DNA of 34,144 nucleotides from Flavobacteriaceae bacterium (GTDB taxonomy: Bacteria; Bacteroidota; Bacteroidia; Flavobacteriales; Flavobacteriaceae), in the NCBI GenBank assembly GCA_029265595.1, contig JAJUIC010000005.1:1-34144 (forward strand). Reading direction: 5' to 3'. A program made the position numbers and the translations under genes. Position 1 is the stretch's first letter. Every line of letters starts with the position of its first letter. Positions 16,435 through 25,370 of the stretch are shown here, piece after piece. The notes below the pieces were generated by a model. That model was not told the DNA's origin, ran no database searches, and saw only the letters and a program-made list of their open reading frames with translations.

Positions 16435-16483
16435 CAGTCCGTTTGAAAAGCGGAAAAGTTTAGACCAGTAAAGGAGTCTAATT

Positions 16484-16557
16484 GCCGATGTAGCTCAGCT
16501 GGCTAGAGCAGCTGATTTGTAATCAGCAGGTCGTGGGTTCGAGTCCCTCCATCGGCT
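16484..16557 (+). tRNA. tRNA-Thr(TGT)
   Basis: A 74 nt cloverleaf. Acceptor arms GCCGATG/CATCGGC, D arm GCTC...GAGC, anticodon stem GCTGA/TCAGC with loop TTTGTAA (anticodon TGT, reads ACA/ACG), and T loop TTCGAGT. CCA is not encoded. First RNA of the operon. Confidence 0.96.
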
Positions 16558-16600
16558 CTAAAGTATGTAAAAATGCTTGCTCTGTGAAATACTGAAATTT

Positions 16601-16683
16601 GGGGAGATACTCAAGCGGCCAACGAGGACAGACTGTAAATCTGTTGGTTTTTACCTTCGCAGGTTCGAATCCTGCTCTCCCCA
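16601..16683 (+). tRNA. tRNA-Tyr(GTA)
   Basis: An 83 nt class II tRNA with a long variable arm. Acceptor arms GGGGAGA/TCTCCCC, discriminator A, anticodon loop ACTGTAAAT with GTA, and T loop TTCGAAT. CCA not encoded. It lies 43 nt after tRNA-Thr. Confidence 0.96.
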
Positions 16684-16829
16684 CTACGTCAATTTCGTGA
16701 GGAGGTTTTTTAGAAGAGTGCATGTTCTTGTGAAAAGCCTTTTTTTTGGAATAGCGTGAAAGAAAATCTTCATTTAAAGACACTGTTTGTGACTGCACTG
16801 CATTGGATTTGAAGAAGTTAATAGTTTAG

Positions 16830-16902
16830 GCGGGAGTAGCTCAGTTGGTAGAGCGTCAGCCTTCCAAGCTGAATGTCGCCGGTTCGAACCCGGTCTCCCG
16901 CT
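16830..16902 (+). tRNA. tRNA-Gly(TCC)
   Basis: A 73 nt cloverleaf. Acceptor arms GCGGGAG/CTCCCGC, anticodon loop with TCC, T arm CCGG TTCGAAC CCGG. CCA not encoded. The 146 nt spacer before it contains no gene. Confidence 0.95.
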
Positions 16903-16926
16903 CATTATAAGATTATGTAAACTATT

Positions 16927-16998
16927 GCCGACGTAGCTCAGGGGTAGAGCGCTTCCTTGGTAAGGAAGAGGTCACGAGTTCAATTCTCGTCGTTGGCT
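16927..16998 (+). tRNA. tRNA-Thr(GGT)
   Basis: A 72 nt cloverleaf. Acceptor arms GCCGACG/CGTTGGC (one G-T pair), short D loop, anticodon stem CTTCC/GGAAG with loop TTGGTAA (GGT, reads ACC/ACT), T arm ACGAG/CTCGT. CCA not encoded. It lies 59 nt before tuf and is probably cut from the same transcript. Confidence 0.95.
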
Positions 16999-17057
16999 CT
17001 TGTTTTCGTTTTAAAATTGAACACTAATATATAACTAAGATTAAATAAGTATTAATT

Positions 17058-18245
17058 ATGGCAAAGGAAACTTACGATCGGTCCAAGCCGCACCTTAACA
17101 TCGGTACTATTGGGCACGTAGATCACGGAAAAACTACCTTAACAGCAGCTATTACAAAAGTATTGGCTGATGCTGGTTATTCAGAAGCTAGTGCATATGA
17201 TCAGATTGACAACGCTCCTGAAGAGAAAGAAAGAGGGATCACCATTAACTCTTCGCATGTTGAATATGCTACTGAAGGTCGTCACTACGCACACGTTGAC
17301 TGTCCTGGTCACGCCGACTACGTGAAGAACATGGTTACTGGTGCTGCCCAGATGGACGGTGCTATTCTTGTTGTGGCTGCTACCGATGGTCCTATGCCTC
17401 AAACTCGTGAGCACATCCTTCTTGGACGTCAGGTTGGTATTCCACGTATTGTTGTTTTCCTAAACAAAGTTGACCTTGTAGATGACGAGGAGCTTCTAGA
17501 GCTTGTTGAAATGGAAGTAAGAGATTTGCTTTCTTTCTACGAGTATGATGGGGACAATGGTCCTGTTATTAAGGGTTCTGCACTTGGAGCTCTTAACGGA
17601 GAAGAGAAGTGGACAAAGTCAGTAATGGAGCTAATGGATGCTGTGGATAGCTGGATTGAGCTACCTGAGCGTGATGTGGATAAGCCTTTCCTAATGCCAG
17701 TAGAGGATGTTTTCTCTATTACTGGACGTGGTACTGTTGCAACTGGACGTATCGAAACCGGTGTTGCTAGAACTGGAGATCCAGTAGAGATCATCGGAAT
17801 GGGAGCTGAAAAACTGACTTCTACCATTACTGGAGTTGAGATGTTCCGTAAAATCCTTGACAGAGGTGAGGCTGGTGATAACGTTGGTCTGCTTCTAAGA
17901 GGTATTGAGAAGACTCAGATTGCTCGTGGTATGGTAATTGTGAAGCCTGGATCAGTTACTCCTCACGCGAAGTTTAAAGCTGAGGTGTATATCCTGAAGA
18001 AAGAAGAAGGTGGACGTCACACTCCATTCCATAACAACTACCGTCCTCAGTTTTACGTACGTACAACTGACGTGACTGGAAATATTACTCTTCCTGAAGG
18101 AGTGGAAATGGTAATGCCTGGAGATAACCTTAGCATCACTGTTGATCTTATCCAGCCGATTGCTATGAACGTAGGTCTTCGTTTCGCTATCCGTGAAGGT
18201 GGTAGAACCGTAGGTGCTGGTCAGGTTACTGAAATCCTTGAATAA
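17058..18245 (+). CDS. tuf: Elongation factor Tu
   Basis: A 395-residue GTPase that delivers aminoacyl-tRNA to the ribosomal A site. G1 is GHVDHGKT (residues 19-26), G3 is DCPGH, G4 is NKVD, and domains 2 and 3 follow to the standard end QVTEILE. Full length and intact. There is no Shine-Dalgarno before the ATG; the leader is AT-rich. No separate promoter was found between tRNA-Thr(GGT) and tuf, so it is probably co-transcribed with the four tRNAs, tying EF-Tu supply to tRNA supply. It is followed by a hairpin and then tRNA-Trp and secE. Confidence 0.98.
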   Translation: MAKETYDRSKPHLNIGTIGHVDHGKTTLTAAITKVLADAGYSEASAYDQIDNAPEEKERGITINSSHVEYATEGRHYAHVDCPGHADYVKNMVTGAAQMDGAILVVAATDGPMPQTREHILLGRQVGIPRIVVFLNKVDLVDDEELLELVEMEVRDLLSFYEYDGDNGPVIKGSALGALNGEEKWTKSVMELMDAVDSWIELPERDVDKPFLMPVEDVFSITGRGTVATGRIETGVARTGDPVEIIGMGAEKLTSTITGVEMFRKILDRGEAGDNVGLLLRGIEKTQIARGMVIVKPGSVTPHAKFKAEVYILKKEEGGRHTPFHNNYRPQFYVRTTDVTGNITLPEGVEMVMPGDNLSITVDLIQPIAMNVGLRFAIREGGRTVGAGQVTEILE

Positions 18246-18269
18246 TTGGATTTATAAGAATTGATATGA

Positions 18270-18306
18270 GGCAAAGGTATTCACTCCTGTGAATGCCTTG
18301 CCTTTT
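18270..18306 (+). terminator. Hairpin between tuf and tRNA-Trp (partial terminator)
   Basis: GGCAAAGGTATTCAC pairs with GTGAATGCCTTGCC (14 pairs including one G-T, with one bulged A, loop TCCT), followed by only four T. It could end part of the tuf transcripts or protect their 3' end, since tRNA-Trp starts 3 nt after the T run. Confidence 0.65.
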
Positions 18307-18308
18307 AT

Positions 18309-18381
18309 ACGGGTTTAGCTCAGTTGGTAGAGCACTGGTCTCCAAAACCAGGTGTCGGGAGTTCGAGTCTCTCAACCCGTG
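18309..18381 (+). tRNA. tRNA-Trp(CCA)
   Basis: A 73 nt cloverleaf. Acceptor arms ACGGGTT/AACCCGT, discriminator G, anticodon loop with CCA (TCTCCAAAA), T loop TTCGAGT. 3' CCA not encoded. It ends 14 nt before the secE ATG, so tRNA processing would define the secE leader. Confidence 0.96.
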
Positions 18382-18395
18382 CAAATAAGATTACA

Positions 18396-18593
18396 ATGGC
18401 AGGATTTATAAATTATGTTACAGCATCGTTCACGGAACTGAAGGAGCACGTTACCTGGACGTCCTGGCCTGAAGCGCAGCGTTTGACCATCTTGGTGGCT
18501 GTGTTTTCGATTATTTTTGCACTGGCAATCTGGGGCATTGACACGGTTTTTAGCGGTGTGATCGAACAGTACTTCGAGTGGATTAAATCTTAA
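18396..18593 (+). CDS. secE: Preprotein translocase subunit SecE
   Basis: A 65-residue short-form SecE: an amphipathic N-terminal helix (FTELKEHVTWTSWPEAQRL, with the conserved W..W/P pattern) and one membrane helix (about 33-53, ILVAVFSIIFALAIWGIDTVF). It clamps SecY in the SecYEG channel. The open frame extends back to 18324, but that part is tRNA-Trp sequence; the ATG at 18396 is correct. It is followed 12 bp later by nusG, the usual partner. Confidence 0.93.
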   Translation: MAGFINYVTASFTELKEHVTWTSWPEAQRLTILVAVFSIIFALAIWGIDTVFSGVIEQYFEWIKS

Positions 18594-18605
18594 TTATTGA
18601 CGGCA

Positions 18606-19157
18606 ATGGCAGAGGTTAAAGATAAGAACTGGTATGTGGTTAGAGCCGTAAGCGGTCAGGAAAACAAGGTTAAGGAGTATATAGAACGCGAAATAGCGGC
18701 CGAAGGTCTGGAAGACTTTGTAGATCAGGTATTGGTGCCTACTGAGAAAGTGGTGCAAATTCGCAATGGGAAGAAGGTTAACAAAGAGCGTGTTTACTTT
18801 CCGGGCTATGTAATGGTGCTTGCCAATCTTGGAGGAGAAATACCTCATATCATTAAGTCAATAAACGGAGTAATAGGTTTTCTTGGAGAAACCAAAGGCG
18901 GGGATCCTGTGCCTCTGCGAAACTCTGAAGTGAATCGGATGTTAGGGAAGGTGGATGAATTGTCGGTCAAGACGGACAATGTGGCTATCCCTTTCACCAT
19001 TGGAGAAACCATCAAAGTGATAGATGGTCCTTTTAATGGTTTCAGTGGTACTGTTGAAAAGATTCATGAAGAAAAGCGAAAGCTGGAGGTAATGGTGAAA
19101 ATCTTCGGTCGGAAGACCCCTCTTGAGCTGAGCTATATGCAGGTCGAGAAATTATAA
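18606..19157 (+). CDS. nusG: Transcription termination/antitermination protein NusG
   Basis: A 183-residue protein. NGN domain about 1-115 (starts MAEVKDKNWYVVRAVSGQEN, with FPGYVMV), then a C-terminal KOW domain (IGETIKVIDGPFNGFSGTV). It binds RNA polymerase near the clamp and links it to Rho or ribosomal uS10. The ATG at 18606 is preferred over a TTG three codons upstream. It lies between secE and the rplK operon, the conserved order. Confidence 0.95.
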   Translation: MAEVKDKNWYVVRAVSGQENKVKEYIEREIAAEGLEDFVDQVLVPTEKVVQIRNGKKVNKERVYFPGYVMVLANLGGEIPHIIKSINGVIGFLGETKGGDPVPLRNSEVNRMLGKVDELSVKTDNVAIPFTIGETIKVIDGPFNGFSGTVEKIHEEKRKLEVMVKIFGRKTPLELSYMQVEKL

Positions 19158-19181
19158 TAAGTGTTACACACATATTTTTTT

Positions 19182-19225
19182 GATAGTTTTAATTCTTTGC
19201 TTCCAACAACGAAAACTATCTTTTT
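19182..19225 (+). terminator. Terminator/attenuator-like hairpin in the rplK leader
   Basis: GATAGTTTT (19182-19190) pairs perfectly with AAAACTATC (19212-19220), loop 21 nt, followed by TTTTT. It lies 12 bp before the rplK ATG. It may separate nusG from rplK transcription or serve as a regulated leader; uL1 is known to bind its own operon leader in other bacteria, but no L1 site was verified here. Confidence 0.6.
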
Positions 19226-19237
19226 AAATTCAAAACA

Positions 19238-19675
19238 ATGGCAAAAGAAGTAAGTAAGATTGTAAAGTTACAAGTTCGCGGAGGTGCTGCCAATCCATCA
19301 CCACCGGTTGGACCAGCTTTGGGTGCTGCCGGGGTTAACATTATGGAGTTTTGTAAGCAGTTTAATGCGAGGACGCAGGATAAGCAAGGTAAAGTATTGC
19401 CAGTTGCTATTACTGTCTACAAGGACAAGTCTTTTGACTTTGTCATTAAGACTCCTCCGGCTGCAGTTCAAATCATGGAAGCATCAAAGTCAAAAAAAGG
19501 TTCCGGAGAACCCAACCGGAAGAAAGTTGCTAGTATTACTTGGGATCAGGTAAGGGAAATTGCTGAAGACAAGATGCAGGACCTGAATGCTTTTACAGTG
19601 GAGTCTGCAATGAAAATGGTAGCAGGAACCGCCCGATCAATGGGAGTAAGTATTAAGGGGCAGGCTCCTTTTTAA
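19238..19675 (+). CDS. rplK: 50S ribosomal protein uL11
   Basis: A 145-residue protein of the GTPase-associated centre. N-terminal [26 protein letters not shown] with the conserved Pro-rich turn; C-terminal 23S-binding domain ending [10 protein letters not shown]. Full length. The ATG lies in CAAAACAATGG with no Shine-Dalgarno. First gene of the rplKAJL block. Confidence 0.98.
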   Translation: MAKEVSKIVKLQVRGGAANPSPPVGPALGAAGVNIMEFCKQFNARTQDKQGKVLPVAITVYKDKSFDFVIKTPPAAVQIMEASKSKKGSGEPNRKKVASITWDQVREIAEDKMQDLNAFTVESAMKMVAGTARSMGVSIKGQAPF

Positions 19676-19693
19676 TCCAAATAGAAAGTAGAA

Positions 19694-20392
19694 ATGGCAA
19701 AATTGACTAAGAAGCGAAAAGAAGCGGAAGCTAAGATTGAGAAAGGGGCGACCTACTCTGTAGCGGACGCTGCTGCTAAGATAAAAGAGATTTCCAACAC
19801 AAAATTTGATGCCTCTGTGGATTTGGCAGTTCGTTTGAACGTGGATCCCAGAAAAGCTAATCAAATGGTTCGTGGAGTGGTAACACTTCCACATGGAACT
19901 GGAAAAGACGTGAAGGTACTTGCTTTAGTGACTCCTGATAAGGAAGAGGAAGCAAAGGCTGCCGGAGCTGATTTCGTTGGTTTGGATGAGTACCTTGAGA
20001 AAATCAAGGGTGGTTGGACCGATGTTGACGTGATTATTACCATGCCCAGTGTTATGGGGAAATTGGGGCCCTTGGGTCGTATTCTTGGACCACGTGGACT
20101 GATGCCTAACCCTAAAACTGGTACGGTAACTATGGATGTCGCTAAGGCGGTTTCAGATGTTAAAGCCGGTAAAATTGACTTTAAGGTAGACAAGACTGGA
20201 ATTGTTCATGCCGGGATTGGAAAAGTTTCTTTTGATGCTGATAAAATCGCAGGAAACGCACGTGAATTGTTATCTACCCTGGTGAAGTTAAAGCCTCAGG
20301 CGGCAAAAGGTGTTTACATTAAGAGCATCTACATGTCCAGCACCATGAGTCCGAGCGTTGCAATAGATACTAAGAGGTTTACTGAGCAATAA
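19694..20392 (+). CDS. rplA: 50S ribosomal protein uL1
   Basis: A 232-residue L1-stalk protein. The conserved block [25 protein letters not shown] is present in the middle, and the C-terminus has the usual [18 protein letters not shown]. It moves with E-site tRNA and in many bacteria represses translation of the rplKA message. It lies 18 bp after rplK. Confidence 0.98.
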   Translation: MAKLTKKRKEAEAKIEKGATYSVADAAAKIKEISNTKFDASVDLAVRLNVDPRKANQMVRGVVTLPHGTGKDVKVLALVTPDKEEEAKAAGADFVGLDEYLEKIKGGWTDVDVIITMPSVMGKLGPLGRILGPRGLMPNPKTGTVTMDVAKAVSDVKAGKIDFKVDKTGIVHAGIGKVSFDADKIAGNARELLSTLVKLKPQAAKGVYIKSIYMSSTMSPSVAIDTKRFTEQ

Positions 20393-20403
20393 TATTAGAA
20401 GTT

Positions 20404-20925
20404 ATGACAAGAGAAGAGAAATCAAGAGTAATTGAAGATTTAACTGCCCAGTTAACCGAAAATTCTACCATCTATTTAGCGGATATTTCTGGTCTTGATG
20501 CTGGAAATACGACTAATCTGCGTAGAGCTTGTTTTAAAGCCAACGTAAAACTGGCGGTAGTTAAAAATACCTTGCTGGCCAAGGCCATGGAAAGTTCTGA
20601 TAAAGATTTCGGAGATTTGGCTGATGTTTTGAAAGGCAATACTTCGATCATGTTTTCAGAAACTGGAAATGCTCCAGCAAAGGTGATTAAAGAATTCCGG
20701 AAAAAATCAGAAAAACCAGTTCTGAAAGGAGCTTTCGTTGAGGAGGCGGTATATATTGGAGATGACCAATTGGATAACCTTGTAAATATCAAATCTAAAG
20801 AAGAGGTTATTGGCGATATCATCGGCCTGCTGCAATCCCCTGCCAAGAATGTTGTTTCTGCCCTTAAATCAGGTGGCGGAAAACTGGCTGGCATCCTTAA
20901 GACACTCTCTGAAAAGGAAGGATAA
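20404..20925 (+). CDS. rplJ: 50S ribosomal protein uL10
   Basis: A 173-residue stalk base protein that anchors bL12 dimers. N-terminal TREEKSRVIEDLTAQL and the ISGLDAGNTTNLRR/VVKNTLLAKAM blocks are typical; the helical C-terminus binds bL12. It lies 11 bp after rplA. The L10-L12 complex usually controls this message, but no leader site was identified. Confidence 0.97.
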   Translation: MTREEKSRVIEDLTAQLTENSTIYLADISGLDAGNTTNLRRACFKANVKLAVVKNTLLAKAMESSDKDFGDLADVLKGNTSIMFSETGNAPAKVIKEFRKKSEKPVLKGAFVEEAVYIGDDQLDNLVNIKSKEEVIGDIIGLLQSPAKNVVSALKSGGGKLAGILKTLSEKEG

Positions 20926-20981
20926 ATTAGTACGCACTTTTTAACAACATATATTTACACACACATTTAAAAACGATAGAA

Positions 20982-21359
20982 ATGGCAGATTTGAAAGATT
21001 TTGCAGAACAATTGGTTAACTTGACCGTAAAAGAAGTAAACGAGTTAGCTGATATTTTAAAAGAAGAATACGGTATTGAGCCTGCTGCTGCAGCTGTAGC
21101 TGTTGCTGGTGGAGGTGCTGCTGGAGGAGATGACGCAGCTGAAGAGCAAACTGAGTTTGATGTTGTTCTTAAGGCTGCTGGTGGATCTAAACTAGCTGTT
21201 GTGAAACTGGTAAAAGAACTTACCGGACTAGGACTTAAGGATGCTAAGGAATTAGTTGATAATGCGCCTAAGCCAGTAAAAGAGGGAGTAGCAAAAGACG
21301 AAGCTGAAGCACTTAAAGCACAGTTGGAAGAAGCAGGAGCTGAGGTTGAGCTTAAATAG
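20982..21359 (+). CDS. rplL: 50S ribosomal protein bL12 (L7/L12)
   Basis: A 125-residue stalk protein. N-terminal dimerisation helix, an Ala/Gly-rich hinge (about 36-55, [16 protein letters not shown]), and a C-terminal factor-binding domain with [33 protein letters not shown]. It is present in several copies per ribosome, so the 56 bp AT-rich gap before it (with a near-consensus TATATTTA box) might carry an extra promoter. A large hairpin follows it. Confidence 0.98.
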   Translation: MADLKDFAEQLVNLTVKEVNELADILKEEYGIEPAAAAVAVAGGGAAGGDDAAEEQTEFDVVLKAAGGSKLAVVKLVKELTGLGLKDAKELVDNAPKPVKEGVAKDEAEALKAQLEEAGAEVELK

Positions 21360-21381
21360 GCTTAGACCACACTTTAATATA

Positions 21382-21425
21382 GGTTTAGACCCGTGGATTC
21401 GGTTCCACGAGGTCTAAACCCTTTT
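21382..21425 (+). terminator. Strong hairpin between rplL and rpoB (attenuator)
   Basis: GGTTTAGACC (21382-21391) pairs with GGTCTAAACC (21411-21420). Inside, CGTGGA pairs with TCCACG with a single unpaired A. Four T follow. A near copy of the 5' arm, GGCTTAGACC (21359-21368), overlaps the rplL stop and could pair with the same 3' arm with one mismatch. The position matches the rplL-rpoB attenuator of E. coli. Confidence 0.8.
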
Positions 21426-21493
21426 GCGTTTATTATCGTTTTTATTTGGATAAGCGCTCCCTTTTTATTATAATAATATAATTTCGTCCATTG

Positions 21494-24400
21494 ATGTTAG
21501 CACTGCAAACTGAAAGATTGAATTTCTCTTCTGTGAAGAACAGGCCTGCATACCCGGACTTTCTGGACATCCAGATTAAGTCTTTCCAGGACTTCTTCCA
21601 ATTGGAGACGAAATCAGAGGAAAGGGGGAATGAGGGTCTTTACAATACCTTCATGGAAAACTTCCCCATTACGGACACCCGTAACCAATTTGTACTTGAG
21701 TTCTTAGATTACTTCGTAGATCCGCCTCGGTATTCCATACAGGAATGTATAGAAAGAGGGCTTACCTACAGTGTGCCTTTGAAAGCAAGATTGAAGCTGT
21801 ATTGTACTGACCCGGAGCACGAAGACTTTGAAACCATCGTTCAGGACGTTTATCTTGGTACTATTCCATACATGACGCCTAGTGGTACTTTCGTTATCAA
21901 CGGGGCTGAACGTGTGGTTGTGTCTCAGTTGCACCGCTCTCCCGGGGTATTCTTTGGACAATCCTTCCACGCTAACGGAACCAAGCTGTATTCAGCTCGG
22001 GTGATTCCGTTTAAAGGTTCGTGGATCGAATTCGCTACCGATATCAACAGCGTGATGTACGCGTATATCGATAGAAAGAAAAAATTACCTGTTACCACTC
22101 TTTTCCGTGCCATTGGTTTTGAAAGAGATAAAGATATTCTTGAAATCTTTGACCTGGCCGAAGAGGTGAAGGTAACGAAATCCGGGCTTAAAAAGGTTAT
22201 GGGTCGAAGACTCGCTGCCCGTGTTCTGAACACCTGGTATGAAGACTTTGTAGATGAGGATACTGGAGAGGTGGTCTCAATTGAACGAAACGAAATTGTA
22301 CTGGACCGGGATACTGTTCTTGAAAAAGATCATATTGAAGAAATCCTGGAAACCGGAACCAAGACGATTCTGATACATAAAGAGGATAATGAAACCGGCG
22401 ATTACGCCATTATCCACAACACCCTGCAAAAGGACCCCACCAACTCTGAAAAGGAAGCGGTGGAACACATTTATCGCCAACTGCGGAATGCCGAGCCGCC
22501 CGATGAGGAAACAGCCCGTGGAATCATCGACAAGCTTTTCTTCTCGGACCAGCGTTATAATCTGGGTGAGGTAGGCCGCTACAGAATGAATAAAAAACTT
22601 GGGCTGGATATTCCTATGGACAAGCAGGTCCTGACCAAAGAGGATATCATTACCATTGTAAAATATTTAATCGAGCTGATCAACTCCAAGGCTGAAATTG
22701 ATGATATTGATCACCTATCCAACCGTAGGGTTCGGACCGTAGGGGAGCAATTGTCACAACAGTTCGGTGTTGGGCTGGCACGTATGGCAAGAACCATCCG
22801 TGAGCGGATGAACGTTCGGGACAATGAAGTGTTTACACCTATTGACCTGATTAATGCCAAGACATTGTCTTCGGTTATTAACTCATTCTTTGGGACCAAC
22901 CAGCTGTCTCAGTTTATGGACCAGACAAACCCGCTGGCAGAGATTACCCATAAGCGGAGACTATCTGCCCTGGGACCTGGTGGACTTTCCAGGGAACGTG
23001 CGGGCTTCGAGGTTCGTGACGTTCACTTTACACACTATGGAAGACTTTGTCCGATTGAAACTCCTGAAGGACCGAACATTGGACTGATCTCTTCTCTGGC
23101 TGTGTATGCCAAGGTCAATGGGATGGGCTTTATTGAAACCCCTTATCACGAGGTGGTGGACGGAAAGGTGGACTTCACCAAAGGAGCGAAATTCCTGAGT
23201 GCCGAAGAGGAAGAAGACAAACTGATTGCTCAGGCAAACATCCCGATGGACGAAAACGGTACCATTACAGAAGAGCGCGTCATTGCAAAAGAAGAAGGAG
23301 ATTTCCCGGTAGTGGAGCCATCCGCCTTGCACTATAAGGATGTGTCTCCTAATCAGATTGCCTCGATTTCGGCTTCATTGATTCCGTTTTTGGAGCATGA
23401 TGATGCGAACCGGGCGCTGATGGGGTCAAACATGATGCGTCAGGCTGTTCCCCTTCTGCGAGTGGATTCGCCTATCGTAGGAACTGGTCTGGAGCGACAA
23501 GTAGCTACAGACTCACGGGTGCTGATTAATGCGGAAAGGGAAGGTACCGTAGAGTATGTGGATGCCAATAAAATTAGTATCCGATACGACTATACGGATG
23601 AAGAGCGCATGGTTCGATTCGACTCAGATGTCAAGACCTATGAACTCATCAAATTCCGTAAAACCAACCAGGGTACCAGTATTAACCTGAAACCTATTGT
23701 TAAGGTAGGAGATCGGGTTGAAAAAGGTCAGGTACTTTGTCAGGGCTATGCCACCGAACAGGGAGAATTGGCTCTGGGTAGAAATATGAAGGTTGCTTTC
23801 ATGCCCTGGAAAGGGTACAACTTTGAGGATGCTATTGTGATATCTGAAAAGGTGGTGAGAGATGACATCTTTACCTCTATTCACATTGATGAATATTCTC
23901 TGGAGGTGCGAGACACCAAGCTGGGGAATGAAGAGCTAACCAACGACATTCCTAACGTTTCTGAAGAGGCCACTAAGGACCTTGATGAAAATGGAATGAT
24001 CCGAATTGGAGCCGAGGTAAAGCCTGGTGATATTCTTATCGGTAAGATCACTCCTAAAGGAGAAAGCGATCCTACGCCGGAAGAAAAATTGTTGCGCGCC
24101 ATTTTCGGTGATAAAGCCGGTGATGTTAAAGATGCTTCACTTAAAGCTTCTCCATCTCTAAATGGAGTGGTTATTGACAAGAAGCTTTTTGCAAGAGCCA
24201 TCAAGGACAAACGCAGACGGGCGCAGGATAAAGAGGATATCGCAGCACTTGAGAAGAAATATGAAGCGCAACTAGCGGTACTGAAAGCAGAATTGGTTGA
24301 CAAACTTTTTGCTATTGTAGGTGGGAAAACCGCACAGGGAGTTCAAAACGACCTGGGTGAGGATGTATTGCCAAAAGGTAAAAAGTACACGCATAAAATG

Positions 24401-25306
24401 CTAAGTGCAGTAGATGATTATACGCACCTAACGCACGGAACCTGGACAACTGATGAGAAGACCAACCGGCTTGTAGCTGACTTATTGCACAACTACAAGA
24501 TTAAGGAGAATGATCTTCAGGGTAGTCTAAGAAGAGAGAAGTTTACCATTTCCGTGGGAGATGAACTTCCTTCTGGAATCATCAAGTTGGCCAAAGTCTA
24601 TATCGCCAAGAAGCGAAAGCTGAAGGTAGGAGATAAAATGGCGGGTCGACACGGTAACAAAGGTATTGTTGCCAACATTGTTCGGGAAGAAGATATGCCA
24701 TTCCTGGAGGATGGAACACCTGTGGACATTGTATTGAACCCACTAGGGGTACCTTCGCGAATGAACATTGGTCAGATTTATGAAACGGTTCTTGGATGGG
24801 CAGGTCAAAAACTGGGCAAGAAATTTGCAACACCTATTTTTGACGGAGCATCCATTGATCAGATTAATGCCCTGACTGATGAGGCCGGAATCCCAAGAAA
24901 CGGTCACACGTATCTGTATGATGGTGGAACGGGAGAACGCTTTGTGCAGCCTGCAACGGTTGGAGTTATTTACATGCTGAAACTCGGTCACATGATTGAG
25001 GATAAGATGCACGCCAGGTCCATTGGACCCTACTCCCTCATTACGCAGCAGCCTCTGGGTGGTAAAGCCCAATTCGGTGGACAGCGATTTGGTGAGATGG
25101 AGGTGTGGGCTCTTGAAGCTTATGGAGCTTCAGCTACCCTGCGTGAAATTCTGACGGTGAAATCGGATGATGTGATCGGAAGGGCGAAGACGTATGAAGC
25201 CATCGTGAAAGGTGAGCCGATGCCTGAACCCGGACTGCCTGAATCTTTCAACGTACTGATGCATGAGTTGAAAGGTCTGGGACTGGATATTAGACTAGAA
25301 GAATAA
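21494..25306 (+). CDS. rpoB: RNA polymerase beta subunit
   Basis: A 1270-residue beta subunit of normal Bacteroidota length. The rifampicin-binding region reads [19 protein letters not shown] and [14 protein letters not shown], with no resistance substitution seen. The active-site-side blocks GRHGNKGIV and the C-terminal clamp region ending [16 protein letters not shown] are present. The ATG at 21494 is used; a TTG immediately upstream is also in frame. It is separated from rplL by the hairpin at 21382-21425, and no exact -7 box was found (nearest TTTATTTG), so expression probably depends on read-through. Confidence 0.98.
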   Translation: MLALQTERLNFSSVKNRPAYPDFLDIQIKSFQDFFQLETKSEERGNEGLYNTFMENFPITDTRNQFVLEFLDYFVDPPRYSIQECIERGLTYSVPLKARLKLYCTDPEHEDFETIVQDVYLGTIPYMTPSGTFVINGAERVVVSQLHRSPGVFFGQSFHANGTKLYSARVIPFKGSWIEFATDINSVMYAYIDRKKKLPVTTLFRAIGFERDKDILEIFDLAEEVKVTKSGLKKVMGRRLAARVLNTWYEDFVDEDTGEVVSIERNEIVLDRDTVLEKDHIEEILETGTKTILIHKEDNETGDYAIIHNTLQKDPTNSEKEAVEHIYRQLRNAEPPDEETARGIIDKLFFSDQRYNLGEVGRYRMNKKLGLDIPMDKQVLTKEDIITIVKYLIELINSKAEIDDIDHLSNRRVRTVGEQLSQQFGVGLARMARTIRERMNVRDNEVFTPIDLINAKTLSSVINSFFGTNQLSQFMDQTNPLAEITHKRRLSALGPGGLSRERAGFEVRDVHFTHYGRLCPIETPEGPNIGLISSLAVYAKVNGMGFIETPYHEVVDGKVDFTKGAKFLSAEEEEDKLIAQANIPMDENGTITEERVIAKEEGDFPVVEPSALHYKDVSPNQIASISASLIPFLEHDDANRALMGSNMMRQAVPLLRVDSPIVGTGLERQVATDSRVLINAEREGTVEYVDANKISIRYDYTDEERMVRFDSDVKTYELIKFRKTNQGTSINLKPIVKVGDRVEKGQVLCQGYATEQGELALGRNMKVAFMPWKGYNFEDAIVISEKVVRDDIFTSIHIDEYSLEVRDTKLGNEELTNDIPNVSEEATKDLDENGMIRIGAEVKPGDILIGKITPKGESDPTPEEKLLRAIFGDKAGDVKDASLKASPSLNGVVIDKKLFARAIKDKRRRAQDKEDIAALEKKYEAQLAVLKAELVDKLFAIVGGKTAQGVQNDLGEDVLPKGKKYTHKMLSAVDDYTHLTHGTWTTDEKTNRLVADLLHNYKIKENDLQGSLRREKFTISVGDELPSGIIKLAKVYIAKKRKLKVGDKMAGRHGNKGIVANIVREEDMPFLEDGTPVDIVLNPLGVPSRMNIGQIYETVLGWAGQKLGKKFATPIFDGASIDQINALTDEAGIPRNGHTYLYDGGTGERFVQPATVGVIYMLKLGHMIEDKMHARSIGPYSLITQQPLGGKAQFGGQRFGEMEVWALEAYGASATLREILTVKSDDVIGRAKTYEAIVKGEPMPEPGLPESFNVLMHELKGLGLDIRLEE

Positions 25307-25310
25307 GCAT

Positions 25311-25346
25311 TTCCCATGCGCTGTTTTTTCAGTGTATGGGAATTTT
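25311..25346 (+). terminator. Hairpin with short T run between rpoB and rpoC
   Basis: TTCCCATGCGCTG (25311-25323) pairs with CAGTGTATGGGAA (25330-25342), 13 pairs including two G-T, with a loop of six T, then TTTT. It lies 25 bp before the rpoC ATG. It may be a partial terminator or an RNA-processing element. Confidence 0.6.
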
Positions 25347-25370
25347 ACAACAATTATAGCACCATTGATT

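Larger units (their letters stand above)
16136..16483. other. Leader region between xerC and tRNA-Thr
   Basis: A 348 bp stretch with no conserved gene. It holds, in order, a -7 box TATCTTTG, a 15-codon ORF (ATG 16274 to TAG 16321, MKSPERVVEGQNNDF), an A-rich/T-rich hairpin, and a strong promoter for the tRNA-tuf unit. Many flavobacteria, as I recall, have hpf/raiA (ribosome hibernation factor) at this position; no trace of its sequence is visible here. The piece between the first box and the hairpin (about 130 nt) could be a small RNA. Confidence 0.5.

Noticed and set aside
16523-16798. 91-codon minus-strand frame with GRAGFEPA and GLEPTTC segments
   Set aside because: It is the reverse complement of tRNA-Tyr and part of tRNA-Thr; such peptide strings are a known artefact of antisense tRNA translation.
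23881-24303. 140-codon minus-strand frame, Ser-rich
   Set aside because: Antisense to rpoB; Ser-rich composition is typical of the reverse frame of acidic coding DNA.
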